64,000 bases of DNA from Lentzea tibetensis (lineage in GTDB: Bacteria > Actinomycetota > Actinomycetes > Mycobacteriales > Pseudonocardiaceae). The notes under the pieces are model-generated. The model was not told the DNA's origin and did not search any database. It saw only the letters and a list, made by a program, of their open reading frames with translations. The translations under genes were made by a program, and so were the position numbers. The DNA is taken from assembly GCF_007845675.1 (NCBI RefSeq), contig NZ_VOBR01000033.1, positions 1 through 64,000 of the forward strand, written 5' to 3'. Positions 56,696-64,000 of the stretch are shown one piece after another. Every line of letters starts with the position of its first letter. The first letter of the stretch is position 1.

Positions 56696-56736
56696 AAGGA
56701 GGGGAGTTCGCCGCGTGCGAGCTCCCCTCCTTGACA
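56696..56736 (+). terminator. terminator after map
   Basis: AAGGAGGGGAG (56696-56706) pairs with CTCCCCTCCTT (56722-56732), an 11-bp stem followed by GACATT. Confidence 0.8.
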
Positions 56737-56749
56737 TTGGGCCCCCGAT

Positions 56750-56778
56750 TTGGGTTGCGGAGCCCGACTGCGTACACT
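56750..56778 (+). promoter_or_regulatory. infA promoter
   Basis: TTGGGT (56750-56755) within CCGATTTGG, 17 bases, TACACT (56773-56778). Confidence 0.65.
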
Positions 56779-56877
56779 GGTCGGGTGGCGCACCTGTCGC
56801 GCCGGTTCCGTCATGTCTTCGGAGTCGGGGTCACACGCGCGCCCACGTTGATATCACCGTCACGAAACGCGGAGGAC

Positions 56878-57099
56878 ATGGGCAAGAAGGACGGGGCCAT
56901 TGAGGTCGAGGGCCGCGTAGTCGAGCCGCTCCCCAACGCGATGTTCCGAGTCGAGTTGGAGAACGGTCACAAGGTGCTCGCGCACATCAGCGGCAAGATG
57001 CGACAGCACTACATCCGCATCCTCCCTGAGGACCGGGTTGTCGTGGAGCTCTCGCCCTACGACCTGTCCCGCGGGCGCATCGTCTACCGCTACAAGTGA
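56878..57099 (+). CDS. infA: translation initiation factor IF-1
   Basis: 73 aa from ATG at 56878, with GGAGGAC upstream. [41 protein letters not shown] is the S1-type OB fold. It binds the 30S A site during initiation. First gene of the alpha operon. Confidence 0.98.
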   Translation: MGKKDGAIEVEGRVVEPLPNAMFRVELENGHKVLAHISGKMRQHYIRILPEDRVVVELSPYDLSRGRIVYRYK

Positions 57100-57124
57100 C
57101 CTCCACCAGCAGGAGATCTCAGGC

Positions 57125-57238
57125 GTGAAGGTTCAGCCGAGCGTCAAGAAGATCTGCGACAAGTGCAAGGTGATCCGCCGTCACGGTCGGGTCATGGTGA
57201 TCTGCGAGAACCTGCGTCACAAGCAGCGTCAGGGCTGA
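57125..57238 (+). CDS. rpmJ: 50S ribosomal protein L36 (zinc-binding form)
   Basis: 37 aa, GTG start at 57125. [37 protein letters not shown] has Cys 11, 14 and 27 and His 32 as zinc ligands, so it is the C+ form. Confidence 0.96.
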   Translation: MKVQPSVKKICDKCKVIRRHGRVMVICENLRHKQRQG

Positions 57239-57303
57239 TCATCCCCCTTCTGCACTCGTCGACAGGTCTCTGCCGACGCAGAACAGATACCTCCTCGCAC
57301 CTA

Positions 57304-57328
57304 CCCGGCGTGCTCTGAGCACGCCGGG
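57304..57328 (+). terminator. long palindrome between rpmJ and rpsM
   Basis: CCCGGCGTGCTC (57304-57315) and GAGCACGCCGGG (57317-57328) form a 12-bp inverted repeat around one base, in a 217-base gap. It may be a terminator or a leader structure of rpsM; no U tract follows. Confidence 0.55.
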
Positions 57329-57455
57329 GACACCCCCGGATTCCAGGCCGGGGCCGGGACACCGGTTGTGAAAGCAGCCGGAACGACACAGCGAGTCAGT
57401 CCCGGAAGTGGGCGAGGAGCAGACCTGGAAGAACATCGACAGGAGCTATTGCCGT

Positions 57456-57836
57456 ATGGCACGACTCGCTGGCGTCGATCTTCCCCGCGAAAAGCGGATG
57501 GAGATCGCGCTCACCTACATCTTCGGTATCGGTCGCACGCGCTCCAAGGAGCTGCTCACCGCCACCCAGATCTCCCCTGACCTGCGCGTCAAGGACCTGA
57601 GTGACGACGACCTCGCCAAGCTGCGGGACTACATCGAGAACAACTTCAAGGTCGAGGGTGACCTCCGTCGTGAGGTTCAGGCCGACATCCGTCGCAAGAT
57701 GGAGATCGGCTGCTACGAGGGTCTTCGCCACCGTCGCAACCTGCCCGTCCGCGGTCAGCGCACCAAGACCAATGCGCGTACCCGCAAGGGTCCGAAGAAG
57801 ACCGTGGCCGGCAAGAAGAAGGCCGGCAAGAAGTAA
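57456..57836 (+). CDS. rpsM: 30S ribosomal protein S13
   Basis: 126 aa from ATG at 57456. [25 protein letters not shown] (helix-turn-helix domain) and [24 protein letters not shown] are diagnostic. It contacts P-site tRNA and the 50S head bridge. Confidence 0.97.
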   Translation: MARLAGVDLPREKRMEIALTYIFGIGRTRSKELLTATQISPDLRVKDLSDDDLAKLRDYIENNFKVEGDLRREVQADIRRKMEIGCYEGLRHRRNLPVRGQRTKTNARTRKGPKKTVAGKKKAGKK

Positions 57837-57875
57837 GACCTCGTCGCACCCATCGACTTAGGAGTTCATCAAGCA

Positions 57876-58283
57876 ATGCCACCCAAGTCCCGCACGGGCG
57901 CCGGGGTCAAGAAGGTCCGGCGCAAGGAAAAGAAGAACATCTCGCACGGCCAGGCGCACATCAAGAGCACGTTCAACAACACCATCGTGTCGATCACCGA
58001 CCCGATGGGCAACGTGATCAGCTGGGCGTCCGCAGGCCACGTGGGCTTCAAGGGCTCGCGCAAGTCCACGCCGTTCGCGGCGCAGATGGCTGCCGAGAAC
58101 GCCGCCCGCAAGGCCGCCGAGCACGGCGTGCGCAAGGTGGACGTGTTCGTCAAGGGTCCCGGCTCCGGCCGTGAGACCGCGATCCGTTCGCTGCAGGCCG
58201 CCGGTCTCGAGGTCGGCACCATCCAGGACGTGACCCCGCAGCCCCACAACGGCTGCCGCCCGCCCAAGCGGCGCCGGGTCTGA
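57876..58283 (+). CDS. rpsK: 30S ribosomal protein S11
   Basis: 135 aa. [27 protein letters not shown] and [18 protein letters not shown] are invariant. It lies at the platform, near the mRNA exit. Confidence 0.97.
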   Translation: MPPKSRTGAGVKKVRRKEKKNISHGQAHIKSTFNNTIVSITDPMGNVISWASAGHVGFKGSRKSTPFAAQMAAENAARKAAEHGVRKVDVFVKGPGSGRETAIRSLQAAGLEVGTIQDVTPQPHNGCRPPKRRRV

Positions 58284-58306
58284 GGCACGGGGAGGAGTAA
58301 GCACAC

Positions 58307-58912
58307 ATGGCTCGTTACACGGGACCTGCGACGCGCATCTCGCGTCGCCTCAAGGTTGACCTCGTCGGTGGGGACCAGGCGTTCGAGCGCCGCCCCTACC
58401 CGCCCGGCCAGCACGGCCGCGGCCGGGTCAAGGAGTCCGAGTACCTGCTGCAGCTCCAGGAGAAGCAGAAGGCTCGCTACACCTACGGCGTCCTTGAGAA
58501 GCAGTTCGTCCGCTACTACAAGGAAGCGGTTCGCCGTCCGGGCAAGACCGGCGAGAACCTGCTCCAGATCCTCGAGGCTCGCCTCGACAACGTGGTGTAC
58601 CGCGCGGGCCTCGCCCGCACGCGTCGCCAGGCTCGTCAGCTGGTCGCTCACGGTCACTTCCTGGTCAACGGCCACAAGGTGAACATCCCGAGCTACCAGG
58701 TGTCGAAGTTCGACATCATCGACGTCAAGCCGAAGTCCATGCCGACGCTGCCCTTCGAGGCTGCTCGCGCGTCCTTCGGTGACCGTCCGATTCCGGCTTG
58801 GCTGCAGGTCGTTCCCTCGAACCTGCGCATCCTCGTGCACCAGCTGCCCGAGCGCGCGCAGATCGACACGCCTGTCACCGAGCAGCTCATCGTCGAGCTC
58901 TACTCGAAGTGA
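58307..58912 (+). CDS. rpsD: 30S ribosomal protein S4
   Basis: 201 aa. The S4 domain is RLDNVVYRAGLARTRRQARQLVAHGHFLVNGHKVNIPSY. The N-terminal zinc Cys cluster is absent (C- form), as in other actinobacteria. S4 nucleates 16S assembly and may regulate the operon. Confidence 0.97.
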   Translation: MARYTGPATRISRRLKVDLVGGDQAFERRPYPPGQHGRGRVKESEYLLQLQEKQKARYTYGVLEKQFVRYYKEAVRRPGKTGENLLQILEARLDNVVYRAGLARTRRQARQLVAHGHFLVNGHKVNIPSYQVSKFDIIDVKPKSMPTLPFEAARASFGDRPIPAWLQVVPSNLRILVHQLPERAQIDTPVTEQLIVELYSK

Positions 58913-58917
58913 TCCTC

Positions 58918-58952
58918 TCGGAGGGGCGGTCCCTTGTGGACTGCCCCTCCGA
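58918..58952 (+). terminator. hairpin between rpsD and rpoA
   Basis: TCGGAGGGGC (58918-58927) pairs with GCCCCTCCGA (58943-58952), extended by GTCC/GGAC around one mismatch. It is probably a partial terminator. Confidence 0.6.
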
Positions 58953-59060
58953 TCGGGTCCCGCGTCGGCACTCAGGATGTGCCGAACGCGTTTGCCGGTC
59001 TCCGCGCCGGCGTCTTGACGGCGTCAAATAGTGGGCGTCGTTTAGGAGAGGAAGAACCCA

Positions 59061-60116
59061 GTGCTGATTTCCCAGCGCCCCTCGCTCGGCGAGGAAGCGG
59101 TCTCCGACACCCGTTCCCGGTTCGTCATCGAACCGCTGGAGCCGGGTTTCGGTTACACCCTCGGCAACTCGATCCGCCGCACGCTGCTGTCGTCCATCCC
59201 CGGTGCTGCTGTCACGAGCATCCGGATCGACGGCGTGCTGCACGAGTTCACCACGGTTCCGGGTGTGAAGGAGGACGTCACCGACGTCATCCTGAACCTC
59301 AAGGAGCTCGTCGTCTCGTCCGAAGAGGACGAGCCGGTGACCATGTACCTGCGCAAGCAGGGCCCCGGCGTGGTGACCGCGGGCGACATCGTGCCTCCGG
59401 CCGGTGTCACCGTGCACAACCCGGACCTGCACATCGCCACCCTGAACGGGAAGGGCAAGCTGGAGATCGAGCTCGTCGTCGAGCGCGGTCGCGGCTACGT
59501 CCCCGCCGTCCAGAACAAGCAGGCCGGTGCCGAGATCGGCCGCATCCCCGTTGACTCGATCTACTCGCCCGTCATGAAGGTGACGTACAAGGTCGAGGCG
59601 ACTCGTGTCGAGCAGCGGACCGACTTCGACAAGCTGATCCTCGACGTGGAGACGAAGCCGTCCATCACGCCGAGGGACGCTGTTGCCTCCGCGGGCAAGA
59701 CCCTGGTTGAGCTGTTCGGCCTCGCTCGCGAGCTGAACATCGACGCCGAGGGCATCGAGATCGGCCCGTCGCCTGCCGAAGCCGACACCATCGCCGCGTT
59801 CGCGATGCCTATTGAGGATCTGGACCTCACGGTCCGTTCCTACAACTGCCTCAAGCGGGAAGGCATCCACACCGTCGGCGAGCTGGTTTCGCGCAGCGAG
59901 GCGGACCTGCTGGACATCCGCAACTTCGGTGCGAAGTCGATCGACGAGGTCAAGATGAAGCTCGTCGGCCTCGGCTTGGCGCTCAAGGACAGCCCTCCTG
60001 GGTTCGACCCCTCCGCCGCCGCTTCGGACTACCACCCGTCCGAGGCGTGGGGTGCAGACAGCGGTCTGGACCACCACGACGACGGTCAGGACTACGCGGA
60101 GACCGAGCAGCTCTGA
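59061..60116 (+). CDS. rpoA: DNA-directed RNA polymerase subunit alpha
   Basis: 351 aa, GTG start. The alpha-NTD ([31 protein letters not shown]) dimerises. The alpha-CTD starts near residue 250 ([42 protein letters not shown]) and binds UP elements and activators. An acidic/His tail of about 30 residues follows. Confidence 0.98.
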   Translation: MLISQRPSLGEEAVSDTRSRFVIEPLEPGFGYTLGNSIRRTLLSSIPGAAVTSIRIDGVLHEFTTVPGVKEDVTDVILNLKELVVSSEEDEPVTMYLRKQGPGVVTAGDIVPPAGVTVHNPDLHIATLNGKGKLEIELVVERGRGYVPAVQNKQAGAEIGRIPVDSIYSPVMKVTYKVEATRVEQRTDFDKLILDVETKPSITPRDAVASAGKTLVELFGLARELNIDAEGIEIGPSPAEADTIAAFAMPIEDLDLTVRSYNCLKREGIHTVGELVSRSEADLLDIRNFGAKSIDEVKMKLVGLGLALKDSPPGFDPSAAASDYHPSEAWGADSGLDHHDDGQDYAETEQL

Positions 60117-60164
60117 GGCTCTAGCCAGAGCAGAGGATCTCTTTCAGTTATCTAGGAGCACGCG

Positions 60165-60716
60165 ATGCCCACCCCTACCAAGGGTCCCCGCCTCGGCGGG
60201 TCGCCGGCTCACGAGCGGCTGCTGCTGGCCAACCTGGCCACTGCGCTGTTCGAGCACGGCAAGATCAAGACGACTGAGGCCAAGGCCAAGCGGCTGCGGC
60301 CCTACGCCGAGAAGCTGATCAGCAAGGCGAAGGTCGGTGACCTGCACAACCGTCGCGAGATCATGAAGGTGATCCGCGACAAGGACGTCGTGCACAAGCT
60401 GATCGCCGAGATCGGTCCCTTCTTCAGCGACCGCAGCGGCGGCTACACCCGCATCACGAAGACGCTGGCGCGCAAGGGCGACAACGCCCCCATGGCCATC
60501 ATCGAGCTGGTGTCGCAGAAGCTGGTCTCCACCGAGGCCGAGGCCGCGAAGAAGACCAAGTTCGCCAAGGACGAGACCAAGGCCGCTCCGGCTGCCGAGG
60601 TCGTCGAGGACAAGGTCGAGGACGCCGTCGAGGTTGACGGCGAGCCGACCGCCGAGGCCGTCGAGGCCGAGGAGAAGTCCGACGAGGCCGCCGAGGCCAA
60701 GAAGGACGAGTCCTGA
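60165..60716 (+). CDS. rplQ: 50S ribosomal protein L17
   Basis: 183 aa. The core [53 protein letters not shown] ends near residue 120. An Ala/Glu/Val-rich acidic tail of about 60 residues extends it, as in many actinobacteria. Last ribosomal gene of the operon. Confidence 0.97.
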   Translation: MPTPTKGPRLGGSPAHERLLLANLATALFEHGKIKTTEAKAKRLRPYAEKLISKAKVGDLHNRREIMKVIRDKDVVHKLIAEIGPFFSDRSGGYTRITKTLARKGDNAPMAIIELVSQKLVSTEAEAAKKTKFAKDETKAAPAAEVVEDKVEDAVEVDGEPTAEAVEAEEKSDEAAEAKKDES

Positions 60717-60728
60717 CTCGTACTGCTG

Positions 60729-60765
60729 ACGAGCCCGTCGTTCCCCCTGGGGACGGCGGGCTCGT
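60729..60765 (+). terminator. hairpin between rplQ and truA
   Basis: ACGAGCCCG (60729-60737) pairs with CGGGCTCGT (60757-60765), with an inner TCCCC/GGGGA stem. It ends four bases before the truA GTG, so it may attenuate truA or restrict its ribosome access. Confidence 0.6.
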
Positions 60766-60769
60766 TCGT

Positions 60770-61552
60770 GTGCGCTTCGACCTGGCCTACGACGGCACGG
60801 ACTTCTCCGGCTGGGCCAGGCAGCCCGAACGCCGCACGGTCTGCGGTGTCCTCGAGGACACGCTGTCGATGGTGCTGCGCGAGGACGTGCAGCTGACCGT
60901 CGCCGGCCGCACCGACGCCGGAGTGCACGCCTCCGGCCAGGTCGCGCACGCCGACCTGCCGTCCACCGTGGACTTCGAGAAGTTCCCGCACCGGCTGGCC
61001 CGCGCGCTGCCCGCCGACGTCCGGGTGTTCTCCGCGCGCGTCGTGCCGCCCGAGTTCGACGCCCGCTTCTCCGCTCTGCGCAGGCACTACGAGTACCGGG
61101 TGACCGACGCCGTCCACGGCGCGCACCCGCTGCGCCGCCTGGACACCCTCTCCTGGCCCCGGAAGCTGTCGCTGGACGCGATCAACGAGGCTTCCGCGCT
61201 GCTGCTGGGGGAACACGACTTCTGCGCGTTCTGCAAACGCCGCGAGGGCGCCACGACGATCCGCGAGCTGCAGCGCCTGGAGTGGCGGCGGGACGGCGAC
61301 GTGCTGACCGCGCACGTCTCCGCGGACGCGTTCTGCCACTCGATGGTGCGCTCGCTCGTCGGCGCGCTCCTGGCGGTCGGTGAGGGCCGCAAGCCGGCCT
61401 CCTGGCCCGCCACGCTGCTGTCGCTGCACGAGCGGTCCAGCCAGGTGACCGTCGCCCCGCCGCACGGCCTGTGCCTCGTCCGGGTCGACTACCCGGCCGA
61501 CGCGGACCTCGCCGCCCGCTCCGAGCTGACCCGCCGGGTGCGCACGCTCTGA
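60770..61552 (+). CDS. truA: tRNA pseudouridine(38-40) synthase TruA
   Basis: 260 aa, GTG start with no clear Shine-Dalgarno beyond the hairpin. The catalytic Asp is in [18 protein letters not shown] (about residue 50). RRHYEYRV and [19 protein letters not shown] are TruA motifs. It modifies the anticodon arm. It follows rplQ in most actinobacteria. Confidence 0.95.
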   Translation: MRFDLAYDGTDFSGWARQPERRTVCGVLEDTLSMVLREDVQLTVAGRTDAGVHASGQVAHADLPSTVDFEKFPHRLARALPADVRVFSARVVPPEFDARFSALRRHYEYRVTDAVHGAHPLRRLDTLSWPRKLSLDAINEASALLLGEHDFCAFCKRREGATTIRELQRLEWRRDGDVLTAHVSADAFCHSMVRSLVGALLAVGEGRKPASWPATLLSLHERSSQVTVAPPHGLCLVRVDYPADADLAARSELTRRVRTL

Positions 61553-61559
61553 CCGGGGC

Positions 61560-61590
61560 TTGAGTCTCCCGCAGGGGGAGGGTTGAGGGT
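61560..61590 (+). promoter_or_regulatory. MerR-type autoregulated promoter
   Basis: TTGAGT (61560-61565), a 19-base spacer and GAGGGT (61585-61590), with the dyad CTCCC-GCAGG-GGGAG (61566-61580) in the spacer. A long spacer with a central dyad is the hallmark of MerR-family target promoters. Confidence 0.65.
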
Positions 61591-61596
61591 GGGTGC

Positions 61597-62502
61597 ATGC
61601 ACGGCGACGCGCTCCACTCGATCGGTGACCTGGCCCGGCTGACCGGACTGCCGGTCAAGACCGTCCGGTTGTACTCGGATCGCGGGATCGTGCCGCCCGC
61701 CGACCGCAGCCCCGCCGGCTACCGCCGCTACACCGCTGACGCCGTCGCCCGCCTCGAGCTCGCCCGGACGTTGCGCGAGCTGGGACTGGACCTCGCCACG
61801 ATCAGGAAGGTCGTGGACAGGGAGATCTCGGTACCCGACGTCGCCGCGGCCCACGCCGAAGCGTTGGACGTGCAGATCCGCGTGCTGCTGCTGCGGCGCG
61901 CGGTGTTGCTGGCGACGGTCAAGCGCGGGGCCTCGACACCCGAGGAGATGGCATTCGTGCACAGGCTGGCCAGGCTTTCCGCGGACGAACGCACGCGGCT
62001 CGTCGACGAGTTCCTCGGAGTCGCGTTCGGCGGGAGGGAAGCGTTTGCGGGAATCGCCCGCACGATGACACCGGAACTGCCGGATGAACCGAGCGCTGAG
62101 CAGGTCGAGGCGTGGGTCGAGTTGGCCGAGCTCGCGCAGGACCCAGGTTTCCAGGCCCTCATGAGGCGACTGGCGGACCAGCACGACGGATCTGCGCTAC
62201 GCCGCGATCTGGGCGGTGAGATCCGGGAGAGGGTCGCTCAGGCCGTGGCCGCCGGCATCGCGCCTGCCGCACCCGAGGCCGACCCGGTCGTCGCGGCCGT
62301 CAGGGCCCGGTGCCCGCACGGGCTGCTGGAGTGGCTGGAGGATGCGAACGACCCGCGCCGGGAGCGCTACCTGCGGCTGCTGGCCGTGATCAACGGTTGG
62401 CCGGAGCCGGAGAGCGCGGCACCGGCGTTCGACTGGCTGATCCATGCGATCGCAGAAAGGCGGGAGCCCCCGTCTGGGGGAACGGGGGCTCCTCGAGGGT
62501 GA
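61597..62502 (+). CDS. MerR-family transcriptional regulator
   Basis: 301 aa. The N-terminal winged helix HSIGDLARLTGLPVKTVRLYSDRGIVPPADRSPAGYRRYTADAVARLELARTLRELG is MerR type. A long C-terminal helical region (TipAS/effector-like, about residues 90-290) suggests small-molecule sensing. It is probably autoregulated from the dyad promoter just upstream. Its last codons contain a terminator stem. No cognate target gene is adjacent. Confidence 0.88.
   Translation: MHGDALHSIGDLARLTGLPVKTVRLYSDRGIVPPADRSPAGYRRYTADAVARLELARTLRELGLDLATIRKVVDREISVPDVAAAHAEALDVQIRVLLLRRAVLLATVKRGASTPEEMAFVHRLARLSADERTRLVDEFLGVAFGGREAFAGIARTMTPELPDEPSAEQVEAWVELAELAQDPGFQALMRRLADQHDGSALRRDLGGEIRERVAQAVAAGIAPAAPEADPVVAAVRARCPHGLLEWLEDANDPRRERYLRLLAVINGWPEPESAAPAFDWLIHAIAERREPPSGGTGAPRG
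62463..62492. terminator. bidirectional terminator inside the merR 3' end
   Basis: GGAGCCCCCGT (62463-62473) pairs perfectly with ACGGGGGCTCC (62482-62492). It overlaps the last codons of the regulator and lies 26 bases from the convergent protease stop, so it can serve both transcripts. Confidence 0.7.
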
Positions 62503-62517
62503 GACTGATCTGGAGAT

Positions 62518-64000
62518 CTAGAGGTCGAGCGTCCAGGAGTCGATGAAGCCGGTGTCCTGGGCGTAGGCGTCACGGACGCGCAACTGCCAGTTGCCGTTGG
62601 CGTTCTCGGTCGAGACGTTGACGGTCCAGGTCTGGTTGACGTCGTCCGCGCTGTCGCCGCCGTTCGCGACCTTCAGCTGCTTCACCGCGCCGGACGGGGC
62701 GATCAGGTCGATCACCAGGTCACCGCGGTAGGTGTGCTTGATCGCGACGGTCACCTTCGCGGCCGCACCGGCCTTGCCGGCGCAGGTGGTCACCGCGATG
62801 GTGCTGGACACGGTGCCCGAGTCCGGGATGTTCACGTTGTTGTCGTTCGTGGCCGCCGGGCAGTCACCGGGCGGGTTGCCGCCGCCGGTGCCGGTGATGT
62901 GCAGCAGCTTGTTCGGCGAGCCCGCACCGGGGTTGGTGACGACGTCGCTGGTGGCGTTCTCGACCAGCGCGTCGCGGACCTGCTGCGGCGTGGCGGTCGG
63001 GTTCGACGACAGGTAGACGGCCGACGCGCCCACGACGTGCGGCGTGGCCATCGAGGTGCCGCTGATCGTGTTGGTGGCGTTGTCGTCGGTCAGCCAGGAC
63101 GACGTGATGTCGCGGCCGGGCGCGAAGATGTCGACGCAGGTGCCGATGTTCGAGAACGACGAACGGCCGTCCGTGCGGTCCGTGGAGCCGACGGTGATGC
63201 CCTCCGGCGTGCGCGCGGGCGAGGTGTTGCAGGCGTTGCCGCCGTTGTCGTTGCCCGCGGCGAGGCCGTAGACGACACCGGAGGCGATGGAGCGCTGCAC
63301 GGCCTGGTCGACGGTGGCGTTGGCGCCACCACCCAGCGACATGTTCGCGACGGCCGGCTTCACGGCGTTCGCGGTCACCCAGTCGATGCCCGCGATGACA
63401 CCCGCGAACGAGCCCGAGCCCGAGCAGTTCAGCACGCGCACGCCGACGAGCTTGACCTCCTTGGCGACGCCGTACTTGGTGCCACCGACGGTGCCCGAGA
63501 CGTGGGTGCCGTGGCCCTGGCAGTCGGTCGAGTCGTCGTCGTTGTCGACGGTGTCACGACCACTGGTGGCCCGGCCGCCGAACTCGCTGTGCGAGAACCG
63601 GATACCGGTGTCGATGATGTACGCGGTGACGCCCGCACCCTTGTTCGGGTAGGTGTAGGAGTTGTCGAGCGGCAGCGCGCGCTGGTCGATGCGGTCGAGG
63701 CCCCACGACGGCGTCGGCGTCTGCGTGTCGGAGATCTTCACCTCGCCGTCCTGCTCGACGTACGCGACGCCGGGCTCGGCGGCCATCTGCTTGGCCTGCT
63801 TCTCGGACATCGTCGCGGAGAACCCGCGCAGAGCGGCGGTGTAGCGGTGCTTGACCTTCGCGCCGTGCTTCGTGCTGAGGCTGTCGACACTCGCGGTGCT
63901 GACGTCCTTCATCACGACGATGTAGTTGTCCTTGATCGCATTTGACGCCCCGAGGCCGCGAATCTCCCCCTCGGGGGCAGCGGTGGCGGAGACGGTGGAG
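62518..64000 (-). CDS. secreted S8 (subtilisin-like) serine protease with C-terminal P-domain, 5' end missing
   Basis: At least 494 codons; the frame stays open to the window edge, so the start and signal peptide lie beyond 64000. The inhibitor I9 propeptide (NYIVVMKDV... to YVEQDGEVKI) is followed by the catalytic triad: Asp in AYIIDTGIRFSHSEF, His in GHGTHVSGTVGG, Ser in SGTSMATPHVVGA; the oxyanion Asn is in AAGNDNGG. A P-proprotein-convertase domain follows the catalytic unit (NIPDSGTVSSTIAV... to DTGFIDSWTLDL), with a Gly/Pro linker near GTGGGNPPGDCP. Probably an extracellular protease. Confidence 0.92.
   Translation of the reverse strand, partial: STVSATAAPEGEIRGLGASNAIKDNYIVVMKDVSTASVDSLSTKHGAKVKHRYTAALRGFSATMSEKQAKQMAAEPGVAYVEQDGEVKISDTQTPTPSWGLDRIDQRALPLDNSYTYPNKGAGVTAYIIDTGIRFSHSEFGGRATSGRDTVDNDDDSTDCQGHGTHVSGTVGGTKYGVAKEVKLVGVRVLNCSGSGSFAGVIAGIDWVTANAVKPAVANMSLGGGANATVDQAVQRSIASGVVYGLAAGNDNGGNACNTSPARTPEGITVGSTDRTDGRSSFSNIGTCVDIFAPGRDITSSWLTDDNATNTISGTSMATPHVVGASAVYLSSNPTATPQQVRDALVENATSDVVTNPGAGSPNKLLHITGTGGGNPPGDCPAATNDNNVNIPDSGTVSSTIAVTTCAGKAGAAAKVTVAIKHTYRGDLVIDLIAPSGAVKQLKVANGGDSADDVNQTWTVNVSTENANGNWQLRVRDAYAQDTGFIDSWTLDL

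Overview
The window is high-GC actinobacterial DNA. It carries the conserved secE-nusG-rplKA-rplJL-rpoBC, str (rpsL-rpsG-fusA-tuf), S10, spc and alpha operons on one strand. A complete mkl-yrbEAB-mceABCDEF operon sits between rplL and rpoB. ECF41-type sigma, type VII secretion and MerR genes are also present, and hadAB lies beside rpmG with no hadC. Together these suggest a Pseudonocardiales filamentous actinomycete (Lentzea/Saccharothrix/Actinosynnema type). The genus is an inference from gene order and protein style, not a database result.

Layout. 1-3.9 kb: accessory genes (IS481 transposase tail, an ECF41 sigma factor divergent from its carboxymuconolactone-decarboxylase partner, a small conserved protein, a GNAT acetyltransferase, a PhzF-like isomerase). 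3.9-6.5 kb: a membrane GAF-GGDEF-EAL cyclic-di-GMP protein with a degenerate GGDEF motif. 6.5-10.2 kb: tRNA-Thr, tRNA-Met, rpmG, hadAB, a DUF4190-like membrane protein, tRNA-Trp, secE, nusG. 10.2-13.6 kb: rplK-rplA, then rplJ-rplL behind an L10 leader with an attenuator-like hairpin. 13.7-24.6 kb: a lipid-import (Mce) operon of nine tightly overlapping genes plus two Mce-associated membrane genes. 25-32.4 kb: rpoB-rpoC. 32.5-33.3 kb: non-coding repeat island. 33.3-38 kb, minus strand: a two-gene cassette with its own promoter/operator that looks like a toxin-antitoxin pair, then a zinc-ribbon protein, a phosphotransferase, a lipoprotein and a YbaB/EspC-like/large WXG-like effector group. 38-42.6 kb: rpsL, rpsG, fusA, tuf. 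42.6-52.5 kb: rpsJ through rplO. 52.5-54 kb: a second repeat island. 54-61.5 kb: secY, adk, map, infA, rpmJ, rpsM, rpsK, rpsD, rpoA, rplQ, truA. 61.6-64 kb: a MerR regulator and the 3' part of a secreted S8 protease that runs off the window.

The most unusual signal is a roughly 134-bp nested palindrome present twice, just downstream of the rpoC terminator and just downstream of the rplO terminator. Each copy has a perfect 25-bp outer stem and a perfect 27-bp inner stem. The two copies differ at three inner-stem positions, and every difference is compensated on the opposite arm. Both copies are followed by the same roughly 200-bp sequence with ~30-bp tandem repeats, then by copies of a ~66-bp module and, in the second island, an ~84-bp tandem array. 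I see no convincing gene in either island. The second island splits the normally contiguous spc operon by about 1.46 kb.
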